DNA of 24,963 bases from an uncultured Oscillospiraceae bacterium (GCA_934630985.1 CAKTXO010000013.1:1-24963), one strand, 5' to 3'; numbered from the stretch's first letter, positions 1 to 8,061 are shown. A program made the numbers and translations. The notes: generated from the letters alone by a model not told the origin.

Positions 1-48
1 TTCCCCATTCTGGTGCTCTTCTCCCATAGCACCTGGAAAAGAACCTGA
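1..48 (+). other. Possible 3' end of an upstream gene
   Basis: Frame 1 is open from the window edge to a TGA at 46-48, which lies 14 bases before a strong plus-strand terminator. That arrangement would fit the tail of a gene coming in from the left. Only 15 codons are visible and no family can be recognised, so this is a weak positional inference. Confidence 0.2.
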
Positions 49-62
49 TATTGTGAAAAAGT

Positions 63-97
63 GGGCATCCGCCATTTTGGCGGATGCCCGGTTTTTT
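63..97 (+). terminator. Rho-independent terminator
   Basis: A perfect 11-bp stem (GGGCATCCGCC, 63-73, with its complement at 79-89) encloses an ATTTT loop and is followed by a T-run at 92-97. It should end a plus-strand transcript entering from the left edge. The A-run at 56-60 could give it some activity in the other direction. Confidence 0.85.
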
Positions 98-121
98 CGA
101 GGACTATAATAGAATGCGTAG

Positions 122-143
122 GGGCCAATGCCCACATTGGCCC
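122..143. repeat. Perfect hairpin repeat (9-bp stem)
   Basis: GGGCCAATG at 122-130 and CATTGGCCC at 135-143 are perfect inverted copies around a CCCA loop. No T-run follows, so it is not a standard terminator. Its form resembles short intergenic repeats that are common in gut Firmicutes, which is recollection and was not tested here. A TATAAT at 105-110 just upstream has no matching -35 box. Confidence 0.6.
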
Positions 144-210
144 GTGGGCTGCAAGCCTATACCTATATTCCAATTTTCCTAGAGGCTTTCAGCACCGGAT
201 CCTCCGGAGG

Positions 211-238
211 CAATGTTCTTGTCTCGGCAAGAACATTG
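211..238. repeat. Perfect hairpin (11-bp stem, 6-nt loop)
   Basis: CAATGTTCTTG at 211-221 pairs perfectly with CAAGAACATTG at 228-238 across a TCTCGG loop. It follows the palindrome CCTCCGGAGG at 201-210 and has no T-run. It is probably part of one composite repeat or a structured RNA with the next hairpin. Nothing coding is seen between 100 and 385. Confidence 0.65.
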
Positions 239-250
239 AGAAGAAGCCGA

Positions 251-285
251 CTCAAGGGGCGCTGCCGAAAAGCCGGCCCCTTGAG
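251..285. repeat. Hairpin (10-bp stem) next to the previous one
   Basis: CTCAAGGGGC at 251-260 pairs perfectly with GCCCCTTGAG at 276-285 across a 15-nt loop. It is immediately followed by AATCCCCCGG. Together with the 211-238 hairpin it forms a tandem structured block typical of dispersed palindromic repeats. No T-run is present. Confidence 0.65.
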
Positions 286-387
286 AATCCCCCGGCCGCA
301 TTGCCAGAAGTGCGTTAAAATATTTCAGGTTGCGTTGGGTGATTTGGTTGGAAGTATTCAGAGCTTCCTTAAATCTTTGACATGAAG

Positions 388-417
388 AACCGCCCCCGGT
401 GAAAGCCGGGGGCGGTT
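388..417 (-). terminator. Hairpin terminator of the GH94 gene
   Basis: AACCGCCCCCGG (388-399) and its perfect complement (406-417) form a 12-bp GC-rich stem with a 6-nt loop, four bases beyond the end of the minus-strand phosphorylase gene. The T-tract on the minus side is poor (TTCTTC), so efficiency may be moderate. Placement makes it the likely 3' end of that transcript. Confidence 0.7.
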
Positions 418-420
418 TCC

Positions 421-2832
421 TTATAGGGTCAACTCAATTTCGGTATTTTCGGTCAGCAGCTCGGCGGGAACGTAATTGTCCGGCATGATCTTGCCGTTTA
501 CTTTCATCTGCGTGAAGCCGGATTCCACATGGCTGGGGTTTTTTATCACAATGTGAAGCCTGTGCCCCCGGAAAACCTTCTCGATTTCAAAGCCATCCCA
601 GTCTCTGGGGACAGCCGGGGCAATCCGCAGACCGTAGAAATCCGGCCGCATTCCCAGAATGCCCTCCACGCAGCCCACCATCACCGTGGAGGCGGTGCCG
701 GTGAGCCAGTGCACATGGCTTCTGCCGAAGTGGGGGCTTGCCTTGCCTTCGGTGAACTGACCGTAGCAGTAGGGCTCCAGCTTCCGGATTTCCGCCCGGT
801 CGTTCTGCGCGGCAGGAGCGTTTTCCATAAAATATTGGAAAGCTCGGTCACCGTGCCCCCGGAGTGCCTCTGCCAGAATGATCCAGCCCTGGGACTGGGA
901 GAAAATACCGGCGTTTTCCTTGACACCCCCATTGTAAATTACTGCCAGAGCCCCTTCAAAGGCGTGGGCGTGATAAGGCGGATCCATCAGCACGGCGCCG
1001 TAGCGGGTGTTCAGCTGGGTTTCCACCCGATTTAACGCCATGTCCGCCTGCTCCGGGGTGGCCAGGCCGCTGATGACAGACCAGCTCTGGGGATTCAGCC
1101 ACATATTGGCTTCCGGATCTGTGGGCTTGCCGATGGTTTCCCCGGCCTGGGTAAAGCCTCGGATGAACCGGTCTTCGCTCCAGCACAGTTCGTTCAGAAG
1201 CTTGCCCAGAGCCGACTGCTTTTCGGTCAGGAATGCAATATAGTCGGTGTCCTTTTTATATTCGGCAAACCGCATTGCGATAGTCATGGCCAGGAAGTAT
1301 TGCATGGCTACGAAGGTAGACTCTCCCTGCTCGCCTAACCGCAGACAGTCGTTCCAGTCGGCATAGAGTCCGGCAGGCAGGCCGTGAGGCCCCAGCCGGT
1401 TCATGGAGAAGGCAATGGCTCGCTTCAGATGGTCGTAGACAGTGCCCGAATCCCGGTTGGCGTAGGGGATGACCTCGTCAATGAAGGCAAGGTTGCCGCT
1501 TTCGCAGATATACTTGTACACGGTGGGGAAGAGCCACAGCGCGTCGTCTGCCCGGTAGTGGGGGTGGCCCGTTTCCCGGACATAGGAAGGATCGTCTGGA
1601 GTGTCCTCATGACCGGCATTGTGGGTGAATTTTACCAGCGGCAGGCCGCCGCCGTTGTCCACCTGCGCCGACAGCATGAACCGGATTTTCTCCACCGCCA
1701 TTTCGGGGGCCAAATGGAGAATTCCCTGGATGTCCTGTACCGTATCCCGGTAGCCATAGCCGTTTCGCAGACCGCAGTAGATGAAGGAGGCCGCCCGGCT
1801 CCAGATAAAGGTCATAAAACAGTTGTAGCCGTTCCAGGTGTTGAGCATGGTGTCAAATTCAGGGCTGGGGGTCTTGACCTGGAACCGGTTCAGACGACTG
1901 TGCCACCAGGTTTTCAGTTCCCCAAGCTCCCGGCTGCACACGGCCGCCGGATCGGCATAGCCGTCCAGAATGGTCTTGGCTTCCGCGTCCGGCTTCATGC
2001 CAAGCACAAAGGCAACGGTTTTGCTTTCGCCCGGCTGGAGAGCGATTTTCGCGGACAGACCGCCGCAGCTGTTTTCGTTATAGCTCAGAACGTTCCCCAG
2101 GTCGCCTGTTTCCACACCCTGAGGGTTGCCATAGCCCCGGTACAGACCCAGGAACGCCTCTTTGTCGCCGCAATAGGAGGAAACGGGGCTTCCTGTCAGA
2201 CCGAAGAATCGTTCGGTCACATCCTTATTGTCCACATATTCTCCGTCCTTCAGAGCGTCCAGGTTGCCGTGGATAGCCTGACGAATCCGATTTCCCAGGA
2301 ACATGGTTCGGGAAATGAACAGGGAGTACTGGAGATTCACCTGATCCTGCTCATAGTTGGAATTGTTGGTGAACTCAGCATAGCCGGTGACGGTCAGGTG
2401 CCGGACTTTGCGATCAGTGTTGGTGATTTTCAGGCACCAGACCTCATAGGCCTTCCCCAGCGGCACATAATATAGAGCCTCCGAGTGGATTCCGGCGTAG
2501 TCCGCCAGCATTTTCGTGTAAGCGGTGCCGTGACGGCATTCGCTTTTGTAGACGGTCAAATCCTTGCCCACCGGCTGCCAGGAGGCAGACCAGTAGTCCC
2601 GGCTTTCATCGTCCCGGATGTAGAGGTAGCGACCGGGCTGATCGAAGCCGTTGAAGACATAGCGCAGGATCCGACCGTTGGCACCGGACTGGGCAAAGCT
2701 GTAGCCGCCGGCGTTGTTGGAAATCAATGCGCCGTAGGCAGGGCTTCCCAGGTAGTTGGCCCAGGGGGCTGGGGTTGCTGGGTTGGTGATGACGTATTCC
2801 CGATTCCGGTCGTCAAAATAGCCGTATTGCAT
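421..2832 (-). CDS. GH94 disaccharide phosphorylase, probably cellobiose phosphorylase
   Basis: This 803-residue protein fits the length of GH94 cellobiose phosphorylases, which convert cellobiose plus phosphate to glucose 1-phosphate and glucose in the cytoplasm. The N-terminus (YGYFDDRNREYVITNP) and the region with GRYLYIRD and YWSASWQPV match the N-terminal beta-sandwich of this family. The central (alpha/alpha)6 domain carries YADWNDCL, whose first Asp is residue 492, the expected place of the catalytic acid (Asp490 in the Cellvibrio gilvus enzyme, from memory). No signal peptide is present. The ATG at 2832 has AAGGAGG (complement of 2839-2845) six bases upstream. It is a lone gene, divergent from the methyltransferase to its right. 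Related GH94 specificities (cellobionate, laminaribiose, chitobiose) cannot be excluded by reading alone. Confidence 0.88.
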   Translation of the reverse strand: MQYGYFDDRNREYVITNPATPAPWANYLGSPAYGALISNNAGGYSFAQSGANGRILRYVFNGFDQPGRYLYIRDDESRDYWSASWQPVGKDLTVYKSECRHGTAYTKMLADYAGIHSEALYYVPLGKAYEVWCLKITNTDRKVRHLTVTGYAEFTNNSNYEQDQVNLQYSLFISRTMFLGNRIRQAIHGNLDALKDGEYVDNKDVTERFFGLTGSPVSSYCGDKEAFLGLYRGYGNPQGVETGDLGNVLSYNENSCGGLSAKIALQPGESKTVAFVLGMKPDAEAKTILDGYADPAAVCSRELGELKTWWHSRLNRFQVKTPSPEFDTMLNTWNGYNCFMTFIWSRAASFIYCGLRNGYGYRDTVQDIQGILHLAPEMAVEKIRFMLSAQVDNGGGLPLVKFTHNAGHEDTPDDPSYVRETGHPHYRADDALWLFPTVYKYICESGNLAFIDEVIPYANRDSGTVYDHLKRAIAFSMNRLGPHGLPAGLYADWNDCLRLGEQGESTFVAMQYFLAMTIAMRFAEYKKDTDYIAFLTEKQSALGKLLNELCWSEDRFIRGFTQAGETIGKPTDPEANMWLNPQSWSVISGLATPEQADMALNRVETQLNTRYGAVLMDPPYHAHAFEGALAVIYNGGVKENAGIFSQSQGWIILAEALRGHGDRAFQYFMENAPAAQNDRAEIRKLEPYCYGQFTEGKASPHFGRSHVHWLTGTASTVMVGCVEGILGMRPDFYGLRIAPAVPRDWDGFEIEKVFRGHRLHIVIKNPSHVESGFTQMKVNGKIMPDNYVPAELLTENTEIELTL

Positions 2833-2879
2833 GGGATTCCTCCTTACTGTGGTGCTTGTCTGGCAAGCTTATAATTTCC

Positions 2880-2885
2880 ATTATA
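2880..2885 (-). promoter_or_regulatory. Possible -10 box of the GH94 gene
   Basis: On the minus strand a perfect TATAAT lies about 50 bases upstream of the GH94 start codon. No good -35 hexamer is found 16-18 bases further upstream, so this is tentative and may depend on an activator. Confidence 0.35.
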
Positions 2886-2963
2886 CCTTAATTGCCGGGA
2901 AAAAGCTATCCCAATTCGTGAAAAAGAAATCTTTTTTTGGGGGCACAGACGGGCAAATCCTAT

Positions 2964-3005
2964 CCCCCCGGGGGGCTTCCGACCGAGGCGAAATTCTGCT
3001 ATACT
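2964..3005 (+). promoter_or_regulatory. Promoter with C6G6 palindrome, copy 1
   Basis: A 12-bp palindrome of six C then six G (2964-2975) is followed at once by a -35-like TTCCGA (2977-2982), a 17-bp spacer and TATACT (3000-3005). The 18 bases from 2964 to 2981 recur exactly at 3786-3803, at the same distance from the -10 box there. The poor -35 and the conserved block just upstream fit activator-dependent control. Confidence 0.7.
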
Positions 3006-3035
3006 TATGCAAACGTCAGAGAAAAGGTGAAATGT

Positions 3036-3761
3036 TTGGAAATCGAACAACGGGTGAAAAACTACTGGACAAAACGCTCCCATGACTTTGGAGCGGTGCG
3101 GAAAAATGAGCTGGATAACGAAATGGGAAGCCGGTGGCTTCAGGAGATTGAAGCCCACCTTCCCGCCGGAAGACAGCTGCGGATTCTGGATGTGGGTACC
3201 GGCACCGGCTTTTTTGCCATTCTGCTGGCTCGGCAGGGTCAGCAGGTGGAGGCCATCGACCTGACCCCTGCCATGCTGGCCGAGGCTCGGAACCAGGCGG
3301 CGCAGGAGGGGCTTTCCATTTCTTTCCGGGAAATGGATGCCCAGGCGCTGCACTATGGGGATGAGAGCTTTGATGTGGTGCTCAGCCGAAATCTGACCTG
3401 GACCCTGCCCGAGCCGGAGAAAGCCTACCGGGAGTGGTTCCGGGTGCTGAAAAAGGGTGGGGTGCTTCTGAATTTCGATGCGGACTACGCGGAGAATGTC
3501 CGCAGCGAAAGCACGCAGAACTGCTCCGTGGCTCCGGACAGCCCCTACGGGCATGTGGGCATGACCGAAGCCCTCCGTCAGGAAAACGACGACATCACCC
3601 TGGCAATGGACATAGGGCAGGCCAGACCCGAATGGGACGCGGCGGTGCTGAAGGCGGCGGGCTTCACCGACTGCCGGGTGGACAAGCAGGTGGGACGGCG
3701 AATTCTGGGGGAGCTGGATCTGTATCACGCTCCCATGTTCGGTATCTGCGCCAGAAAATAA
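3036..3761 (+). CDS. Class I SAM-dependent methyltransferase 1
   Basis: A 241-residue cytoplasmic methyltransferase of the UbiE/BioC-like class. The SAM-binding motif I is ILDVGTGTG (residues 50-58) and the acidic end of strand 2 is Asp75 in VEAIDLTPAML. A post-motif segment reads NLTWTLPEPEKAY and then RVLKKGGVLLNFDADY. The TTG at 3036 is chosen because AAGGTGA (3024-3030) sits five bases upstream and the start lies just beyond the promoter at 2964-3005; a longer frame to 2937 would begin upstream of that promoter. The protein is clearly related to the next methyltransferase, sharing YWT-R near the N-terminus and the N-TW-LP-P-KAY and GG-LLNFDA blocks. The substrate is unknown. The link to the importer rests on its neighbour and shared promoter. 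Confidence 0.85.
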   Translation: MEIEQRVKNYWTKRSHDFGAVRKNELDNEMGSRWLQEIEAHLPAGRQLRILDVGTGTGFFAILLARQGQQVEAIDLTPAMLAEARNQAAQEGLSISFREMDAQALHYGDESFDVVLSRNLTWTLPEPEKAYREWFRVLKKGGVLLNFDADYAENVRSESTQNCSVAPDSPYGHVGMTEALRQENDDITLAMDIGQARPEWDAAVLKAAGFTDCRVDKQVGRRILGELDLYHAPMFGICARK

Positions 3762-3785
3762 TTTCGCTTTTCGCGGAAAAAACAA

Positions 3786-3827
3786 CCCCCCGGGGGGCTT
3801 CCGGAAGCCGCCGGAATATGGTATTCT
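3786..3827 (+). promoter_or_regulatory. Promoter with C6G6 palindrome, copy 2
   Basis: The 18-bp block CCCCCCGGGGGGCTTCCG (3786-3803) repeats the one at 2964. TTCCGG (3799-3804), a 17-bp spacer and TATTCT (3822-3827) follow in the same register. Here a second perfect palindrome, GGCTTCCGGAAGCC (3796-3809), overlaps the first. It drives the methyltransferase-ABC importer operon. Confidence 0.7.
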
Positions 3828-3876
3828 GAGGGCAAGAACATACGCAAACTCCCAGAATTCTACAAATTTCATTGGA

Positions 3877-3911
3877 AAGGCCGCACTTTTGGGAGAAAGC
3901 GCGGCCTTTTT
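3877..3911 (+). terminator. Terminator-like hairpin in the operon leader
   Basis: AAGGCCGC (3877-3884) pairs perfectly with GCGGCCTT (3901-3908), followed by a T-run to 3911. It lies between the promoter at 3822 and the start codon at 3930, so it is inside the operon leader. The loop contains TGGGAG (3890-3895), complementary to CTCCCA at 3849-3854, giving a possible alternative pairing. It may be an attenuator, or it may simply end read-through from methyltransferase 1. Confidence 0.6.
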
Positions 3912-3929
3912 CCATCAGGAGCGTCATAT

Positions 3930-4730
3930 ATGAGACAGTTTACATCCTACGAGGAAGAGAATATCCACTACTGGACAGGCAGAGCCTCCGGTTATTCCGG
4001 TGTCAATCAGGAGGAGCTGGCTACCAATCAGAAGCGAGTCTGGGGTTATGCCATTTCCCGGAAAATCGCCGCCCGGTTCCCGGGCAGAGCCCCGGAGAAT
4101 ATTCGGGTGCTGGATGTTGGCACCGGCCCGGGCTTTTTTGCCATCGTTCTGGCGGGAATGGGCTACCGGGTAACGGCTGTGGATTACACTGCCTCCATGC
4201 TGGCGGAAGCCCGGCGGAATGCGGGGACTCTGGCGGAGAAAATTCAATTTCTGCAAATGAACGCGGAAGAACTGACCTTTGGCGATCACAGCTTTGATGT
4301 GGTGGTCACCCGGAATGTGACCTGGAACCTGCCTAACCCGGCGAAGGCCTACAGTCACTGGACCCGGGTGCTGGCTCCCGGAGGACTGCTGCTGAATTTC
4401 GATGCCAACTGGTACCGCTATCTGTGGGACGAGGAAGCAAAGCAGGCCCACAGCGAGGATCGGCAGATTCTGTCTGCTTCCGATGTCCGGGACGAGACTG
4501 CCGGAACGGATGTGGATGCCATGGAGGCAATTGCCAGAAAAACCCCTCTTTCCATGGTGTGTCGTCCCGGTTGGGATTTGTCCGTTCTTCGAAATCTGGG
4601 AATCCAGGCCAGCGCCGATGAGGAAATCTGGCGGCAGGTCTGGACAAGGGAAGAGCGGATCAACAACGCCTCCACGCCGATGTTCCTGATCGAGGGTCGG
4701 AAGGCGGCAGTGAAGGAGCTGTTAGCTTGA
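3930..4730 (+). CDS. Class I SAM-dependent methyltransferase 2
   Basis: A 266-residue paralog of the preceding methyltransferase and the first gene of the importer operon. SAM motif I is VLDVGTGPG (residues 60-68) and the ribose-binding acid is Asp85 in VTAVDYTASML. The family-specific block NVTWNLPNPAKAY and then GGLLLNFDANW follows. It has a longer C-terminal part than paralog 1 (DETAGTDVDAMEAIARKTPLS and beyond), which may set a different substrate. ATG at 3930 has AGGAG (3917-3921) eight bases upstream. The stop overlaps the start of the first permease gene by four bases, so the two are probably translationally coupled. Methylation of the imported compound, or of a chelator, is inference. 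Confidence 0.87.
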   Translation: MRQFTSYEEENIHYWTGRASGYSGVNQEELATNQKRVWGYAISRKIAARFPGRAPENIRVLDVGTGPGFFAIVLAGMGYRVTAVDYTASMLAEARRNAGTLAEKIQFLQMNAEELTFGDHSFDVVVTRNVTWNLPNPAKAYSHWTRVLAPGGLLLNFDANWYRYLWDEEAKQAHSEDRQILSASDVRDETAGTDVDAMEAIARKTPLSMVCRPGWDLSVLRNLGIQASADEEIWRQVWTREERINNASTPMFLIEGRKAAVKELLA

Positions 4731-5668
4731 AAAAATATATCGGAAAGCGTATTGTCCAGTTGATTCCCGTTCTGCTGGGCATTACCTTTCTTTCCTTTGC
4801 CATGATGCGTGCCGCCGGAAGCGATGCCATCATCGAACTGTATGGGGACAAAGGTGCGGTTGCCCAGGAGATTATCGATGCCAAACGGGCGGAGCTGGGG
4901 CTTGACCAGCCCTTTCTGACTCAGTACGGTACCTGGCTCAAAGGGCTTTTGACAGGGGACATGGGCATCAGCTATGTTTCCGGGAAAAATGTATTCGATA
5001 CCTTTGTCAGTAAGCTCCCGGCGACCTTGCTGCTGACGGTGTTGTCGATTATCGCAACGGTGGTCATCTCCATTCCTTTGGGCATCTGGGCGGCGGTGAA
5101 CCACAACCGGTTCACGGACTATTTTCTGCGTTTTTTCAGCTTTCTGGGAAATAGTCTGCCAAATTTTTTTGTTGCCCTGCTTCTCATGCAGCTGTTTTCT
5201 ATCAAATGGAAGCTGCTGCCGGTGATTTCCAATGGCACAACGGTGCAAAGCGCAATTCTGCCCACCCTGACCCTTGCCATAGCCATGTCCGCCAAATATA
5301 TGCGGCAGGTACGGGCTACGGTGCTGGAGGAACTGAACAAGGATTATGTGCTGGGAGCCAAGGCCAGAGGCGTTCGGGAAAGCGTGACCCTATGGAAAAG
5401 CGTCTTGAAATCCTCTATGCTGACGATCATCACTCTGCTGGCTCTGTCCATTGGAAGTCTGCTGGGCGGTACAGCCATTATTGAGAGCATCTTTATGTGG
5501 GACGGCGTTGGAAAGCTGGCGGTGGATTCCATCACCATGCGAGACTATCCCATGATCCAGGCTTATGTGGTCTGGATGGCTATCATATATGTGCTGGTCA
5601 ATCTGATTACGGATATTCTGTATCACGTCCTTGACCCCAGAATTCGATTGGGGGTGCAGGAAGGATGA
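4727..5668 (+). CDS. ABC importer permease, DppB/NikB type
   Basis: A 313-residue inner-membrane permease of the peptide/nickel importer family. The N-terminal helix with KRIVQLIPVLLGITFLSF is typical of the DppB/OppB/NikB group. The binding-protein-dependent transport domain spans about residues 95-305 with six predicted helices in all. The EAA loop that touches the ATPases reads NKDYVLGAKARGV. The start is TTG at 4727, overlapping the methyltransferase stop codon (TTGA), with AAGGAG (4713-4718) eight bases upstream. The next permease overlaps its end by four bases (ATGA at 5665). It should pair with that permease to form the channel. Confidence 0.93.
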   Translation: MKKYIGKRIVQLIPVLLGITFLSFAMMRAAGSDAIIELYGDKGAVAQEIIDAKRAELGLDQPFLTQYGTWLKGLLTGDMGISYVSGKNVFDTFVSKLPATLLLTVLSIIATVVISIPLGIWAAVNHNRFTDYFLRFFSFLGNSLPNFFVALLLMQLFSIKWKLLPVISNGTTVQSAILPTLTLAIAMSAKYMRQVRATVLEELNKDYVLGAKARGVRESVTLWKSVLKSSMLTIITLLALSIGSLLGGTAIIESIFMWDGVGKLAVDSITMRDYPMIQAYVVWMAIIYVLVNLITDILYHVLDPRIRLGVQEG

Positions 5669-6489
5669 AGTCAAGAAATAACGGTGTAAGAGCCCGGTTG
5701 CTTATTTTCGGCGTACTTGCGGCGGCTCTGATTCTCTGCTCCTTCTTTTCGGAGCATTTGACACCCTATGACCCCTATTTGCAGGATTTGACCATTGCCA
5801 AGCAGGCACCCAGTGCAGAGCACCTTTTGGGAACCGACCGGTACGGCCGGGATATGCTGTCCCGGGTCGTCGCGGGAAGTTGGGCCAGTATCTTCTCCAC
5901 GCTGTTGCTGGTAGCCGTCATTACTGCCGTTGGAACAGTGGTTGGCATCACTTGCGGTTGGACCGGCGGCTGGGTGGATACGGTGCTGATGCGTATTTCC
6001 GACGTATTTCTGGCCTTTCCGGGTCTTGTATTCGCTTTGGCGGTTGCCGGTTCTCTGGGCGGCGGACTGCAAAATGCCATCATTGCGCTGGCGGCCATTT
6101 CCTGGCCCAAGTACGCAAGAATTGCCCGAAGCCAGACGCTTTCCCAAAAGGAAACCCAGTGGATGAAGGCGGTGCGGCTGTCCGGCAGCGGCACGGGGAA
6201 AATTATTTTCAAGCACATTTTACCGAATATCATCGGGCCCATCCTGGTAACGGCCATGCTGGACATCGGCACCATGATGATGGAGCTGGCGGCTCTGAGT
6301 TTCCTGGGGCTGGGCGCAAAGCCTCCCATCCCGGAGTGGGGCAGTATGATGAGCGACACCCGGAGCCTCATGACCACTTCTCCCTGGATCACTTTCAGCC
6401 CCGGCATCGCCATTTTTATCTCGGTGATGATCTTCAATCTTCTGGGCGATACCATCCGGGACTACGCGGACCCCAAGAGCCGGAGGTAA
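5665..6489 (+). CDS. ABC importer permease, DppC/NikC type
   Basis: A 274-residue second permease. It has an N-terminal anchor helix (about residues 10-28) and then the family signature LGTDRYGRDMLSRVVAGSW before the transmembrane domain. The EAA-type loop runs through KAVRLSGSGTGKIIFKHILPN, and a late segment LAALSFLGLGAKPP is characteristic of DppC/OppC/NikC proteins. It overlaps the upstream permease by four bases and is followed after three bases by the first ATPase, so these genes are almost certainly one transcript. The transported compound cannot be read from the permease itself. Confidence 0.93.
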   Translation: MKSRNNGVRARLLIFGVLAAALILCSFFSEHLTPYDPYLQDLTIAKQAPSAEHLLGTDRYGRDMLSRVVAGSWASIFSTLLLVAVITAVGTVVGITCGWTGGWVDTVLMRISDVFLAFPGLVFALAVAGSLGGGLQNAIIALAAISWPKYARIARSQTLSQKETQWMKAVRLSGSGTGKIIFKHILPNIIGPILVTAMLDIGTMMMELAALSFLGLGAKPPIPEWGSMMSDTRSLMTTSPWITFSPGIAIFISVMIFNLLGDTIRDYADPKSRR

Positions 6490-6492
6490 TCA

Positions 6493-7272
6493 ATGGAAGA
6501 ACTACTGAAATACGACCATGTGGATATTTCCTACCTGGGTCAGCCCGCCATCCGGGATGTGAGCTTTTCCCTTCAATCCGGGGAGATTCTGGGCATTGTG
6601 GGTGAAAGCGGCAGCGGCAAATCCACCCTCATCAAGGCGGCCATGGGTCTGCTGGGAAGCGAAGGCGCAATTACCGGAGGGGAAATTTGCTATCGGGGCA
6701 GACGGCTGAACCGGCTGCCACCCAGAGAGATGCGCACCCTATGCGGCTCGGAGCTGGGCTATATTTTTCAGAACGCGGGCAGCTCCTTCTGCCCCATCCG
6801 TACCGTGGGAGCCCAGCTGTATGAAACAATGAAAGAGCATGAGAAAATTTCCAGGAAGGATTTTGAAGCCCAGGCCTTGGAGCTGCTTGGCAAGCTGGGC
6901 TTTGCCGATGGAAAGCGGATTCTGGCCGGCTACCCCTTTGAGCTGTCCGGAGGAATGCAGCAGCGCATCGGCATTGCAGCCGCCATGCTTTTGAATCCCA
7001 GTGTCCTTTTTGCGGACGAGCCGACCTCCGCCCTGGACGTGACCATTCAGAAGCAGGTGGTAGAAGAAATGCTGATGGTTCGCCAAACCTTCGGTACGGC
7101 CATTGTTCTTGTCACCCATAACCTGGGCGTCATCGGTGCCATGGCGGACAGGGTTCTGGTGCTGAAGGACGGGGCATGCGTGGAGTACGGCAAGACCCAG
7201 GAGGTGCTTTCCGATCCCCAGGCGACGTATACCAAGGCCCTGCTCGCCGCCGTGCCCCGGCTGCGGAGGTGA
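6493..7272 (+). CDS. ABC importer ATPase, DppD/NikD type
   Basis: A 259-residue ATP-binding subunit with all expected motifs. Walker A is GESGSGKST (37-45), the ABC signature is LSGGMQQR (151-158), Walker B ends in Asp175-Glu176 within FADEPTSALD, and the switch histidine lies in VTHN. At 259 residues it lacks the long C-terminal oligopeptide-type extension (around 320-330 residues in DppD/OppD), which fits the shorter NikD-like group. The start ATG lies only three bases after the permease stop. It powers uptake by heterodimerising with the next ATPase. Confidence 0.92.
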   Translation: MEELLKYDHVDISYLGQPAIRDVSFSLQSGEILGIVGESGSGKSTLIKAAMGLLGSEGAITGGEICYRGRRLNRLPPREMRTLCGSELGYIFQNAGSSFCPIRTVGAQLYETMKEHEKISRKDFEAQALELLGKLGFADGKRILAGYPFELSGGMQQRIGIAAAMLLNPSVLFADEPTSALDVTIQKQVVEEMLMVRQTFGTAIVLVTHNLGVIGAMADRVLVLKDGACVEYGKTQEVLSDPQATYTKALLAAVPRLRR

Positions 7273-7276
7273 GACA

Positions 7277-8041
7277 ATGGAACCGATCTTAAAAGTGGAA
7301 AACCTGGTAAAAATCTTTTCCAGGCAGGGACAGGCGGATTTCACCGCCGTCAACGGCATTTCCTTTGCGCTGTTTCCCGGAGAGTGCCTTGCCGTCATCG
7401 GCGAAAGCGGCAGCGGAAAGACCACGGCAGTGAACTTGATTGCCAGGCTTTTGGATGCTACCTCCGGCAGCATTTTCCTGGATGGCCGGGAAATCACCCA
7501 TCTGCGTGGCCGGCAGCTGCGCCAGGTTTACAAGACCATGCAGATGGTCTTCCAGACTCCGGCTGACTCCTTCGACCCTCGCCGCACCCTGGGGGACGGC
7601 ATCGGGGAGAGCCTGCGAAATGCCGGCTTTTCCAGAGGGGAGACCCGGCAGCGGGTAGGGGAGCTGCTGAAAAAATGCGGCCTTTCTCCGGAATTCGCCA
7701 GCCGTTACCCCCACCAGGTCAGCGGCGGACAGTGCCAGCGGGCAGCCATTGCCAGAGCTCTTGCCATCGAACCGAAGCTGCTGATCTGCGACGAAGCCAC
7801 CTCCGCTCTGGATGTGACCGTCCAGAAGGAAATCATTGAGCTGCTGAATGGGCTGCGCAGTCAACAGGGTCGGAGCCTCTCCATCCTTTTTATCTGCCAT
7901 GACATTTCCCTGGTGCAGCAATTCGCCGACCGGGTGCTGGTGATGTACCAGGGAAATATCGTAGAGGAAGGGACACCGGATGAAGTGATCCGCGCCCCCC
8001 AAGATCATTATACAAAGCGCCTGATTGACAGTGTGCTATAA
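7277..8041 (+). CDS. ABC importer ATPase, DppF/NikE type
   Basis: A 254-residue second ATPase. Walker A is GESGSGKTT (42-50), the signature is VSGGQCQR (148-155), Walker B ends in Asp172-Glu173 within CDEATSALD, and ICHD carries the switch histidine. Cys153 in the signature is unusual, where Q, R or M is more common. Like its partner it is short and NikE-like, with the C-terminal region ending at YTKRLIDSVL. It starts four bases after the first ATPase gene and is followed 20 bases later by the binding protein, completing a standard five-component importer. Confidence 0.92.
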   Translation: MEPILKVENLVKIFSRQGQADFTAVNGISFALFPGECLAVIGESGSGKTTAVNLIARLLDATSGSIFLDGREITHLRGRQLRQVYKTMQMVFQTPADSFDPRRTLGDGIGESLRNAGFSRGETRQRVGELLKKCGLSPEFASRYPHQVSGGQCQRAAIARALAIEPKLLICDEATSALDVTVQKEIIELLNGLRSQQGRSLSILFICHDISLVQQFADRVLVMYQGNIVEEGTPDEVIRAPQDHYTKRLIDSVL

Positions 8042-8061
8042 AAAAGAAAGAAGGGATTCTT

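Noticed and set aside
1384..2475. A 363-codon open frame antisense to the GH94 gene
   Set aside because: It is a by-product of GC-rich third positions in the phosphorylase gene, has no ribosome binding site and no recognisable protein pattern.
2937..3035. A longer N-terminus for methyltransferase 1 from 2937
   Set aside because: It would start upstream of the promoter that matches the second copy, has no ribosome binding site, and adds residues absent from the paralog.
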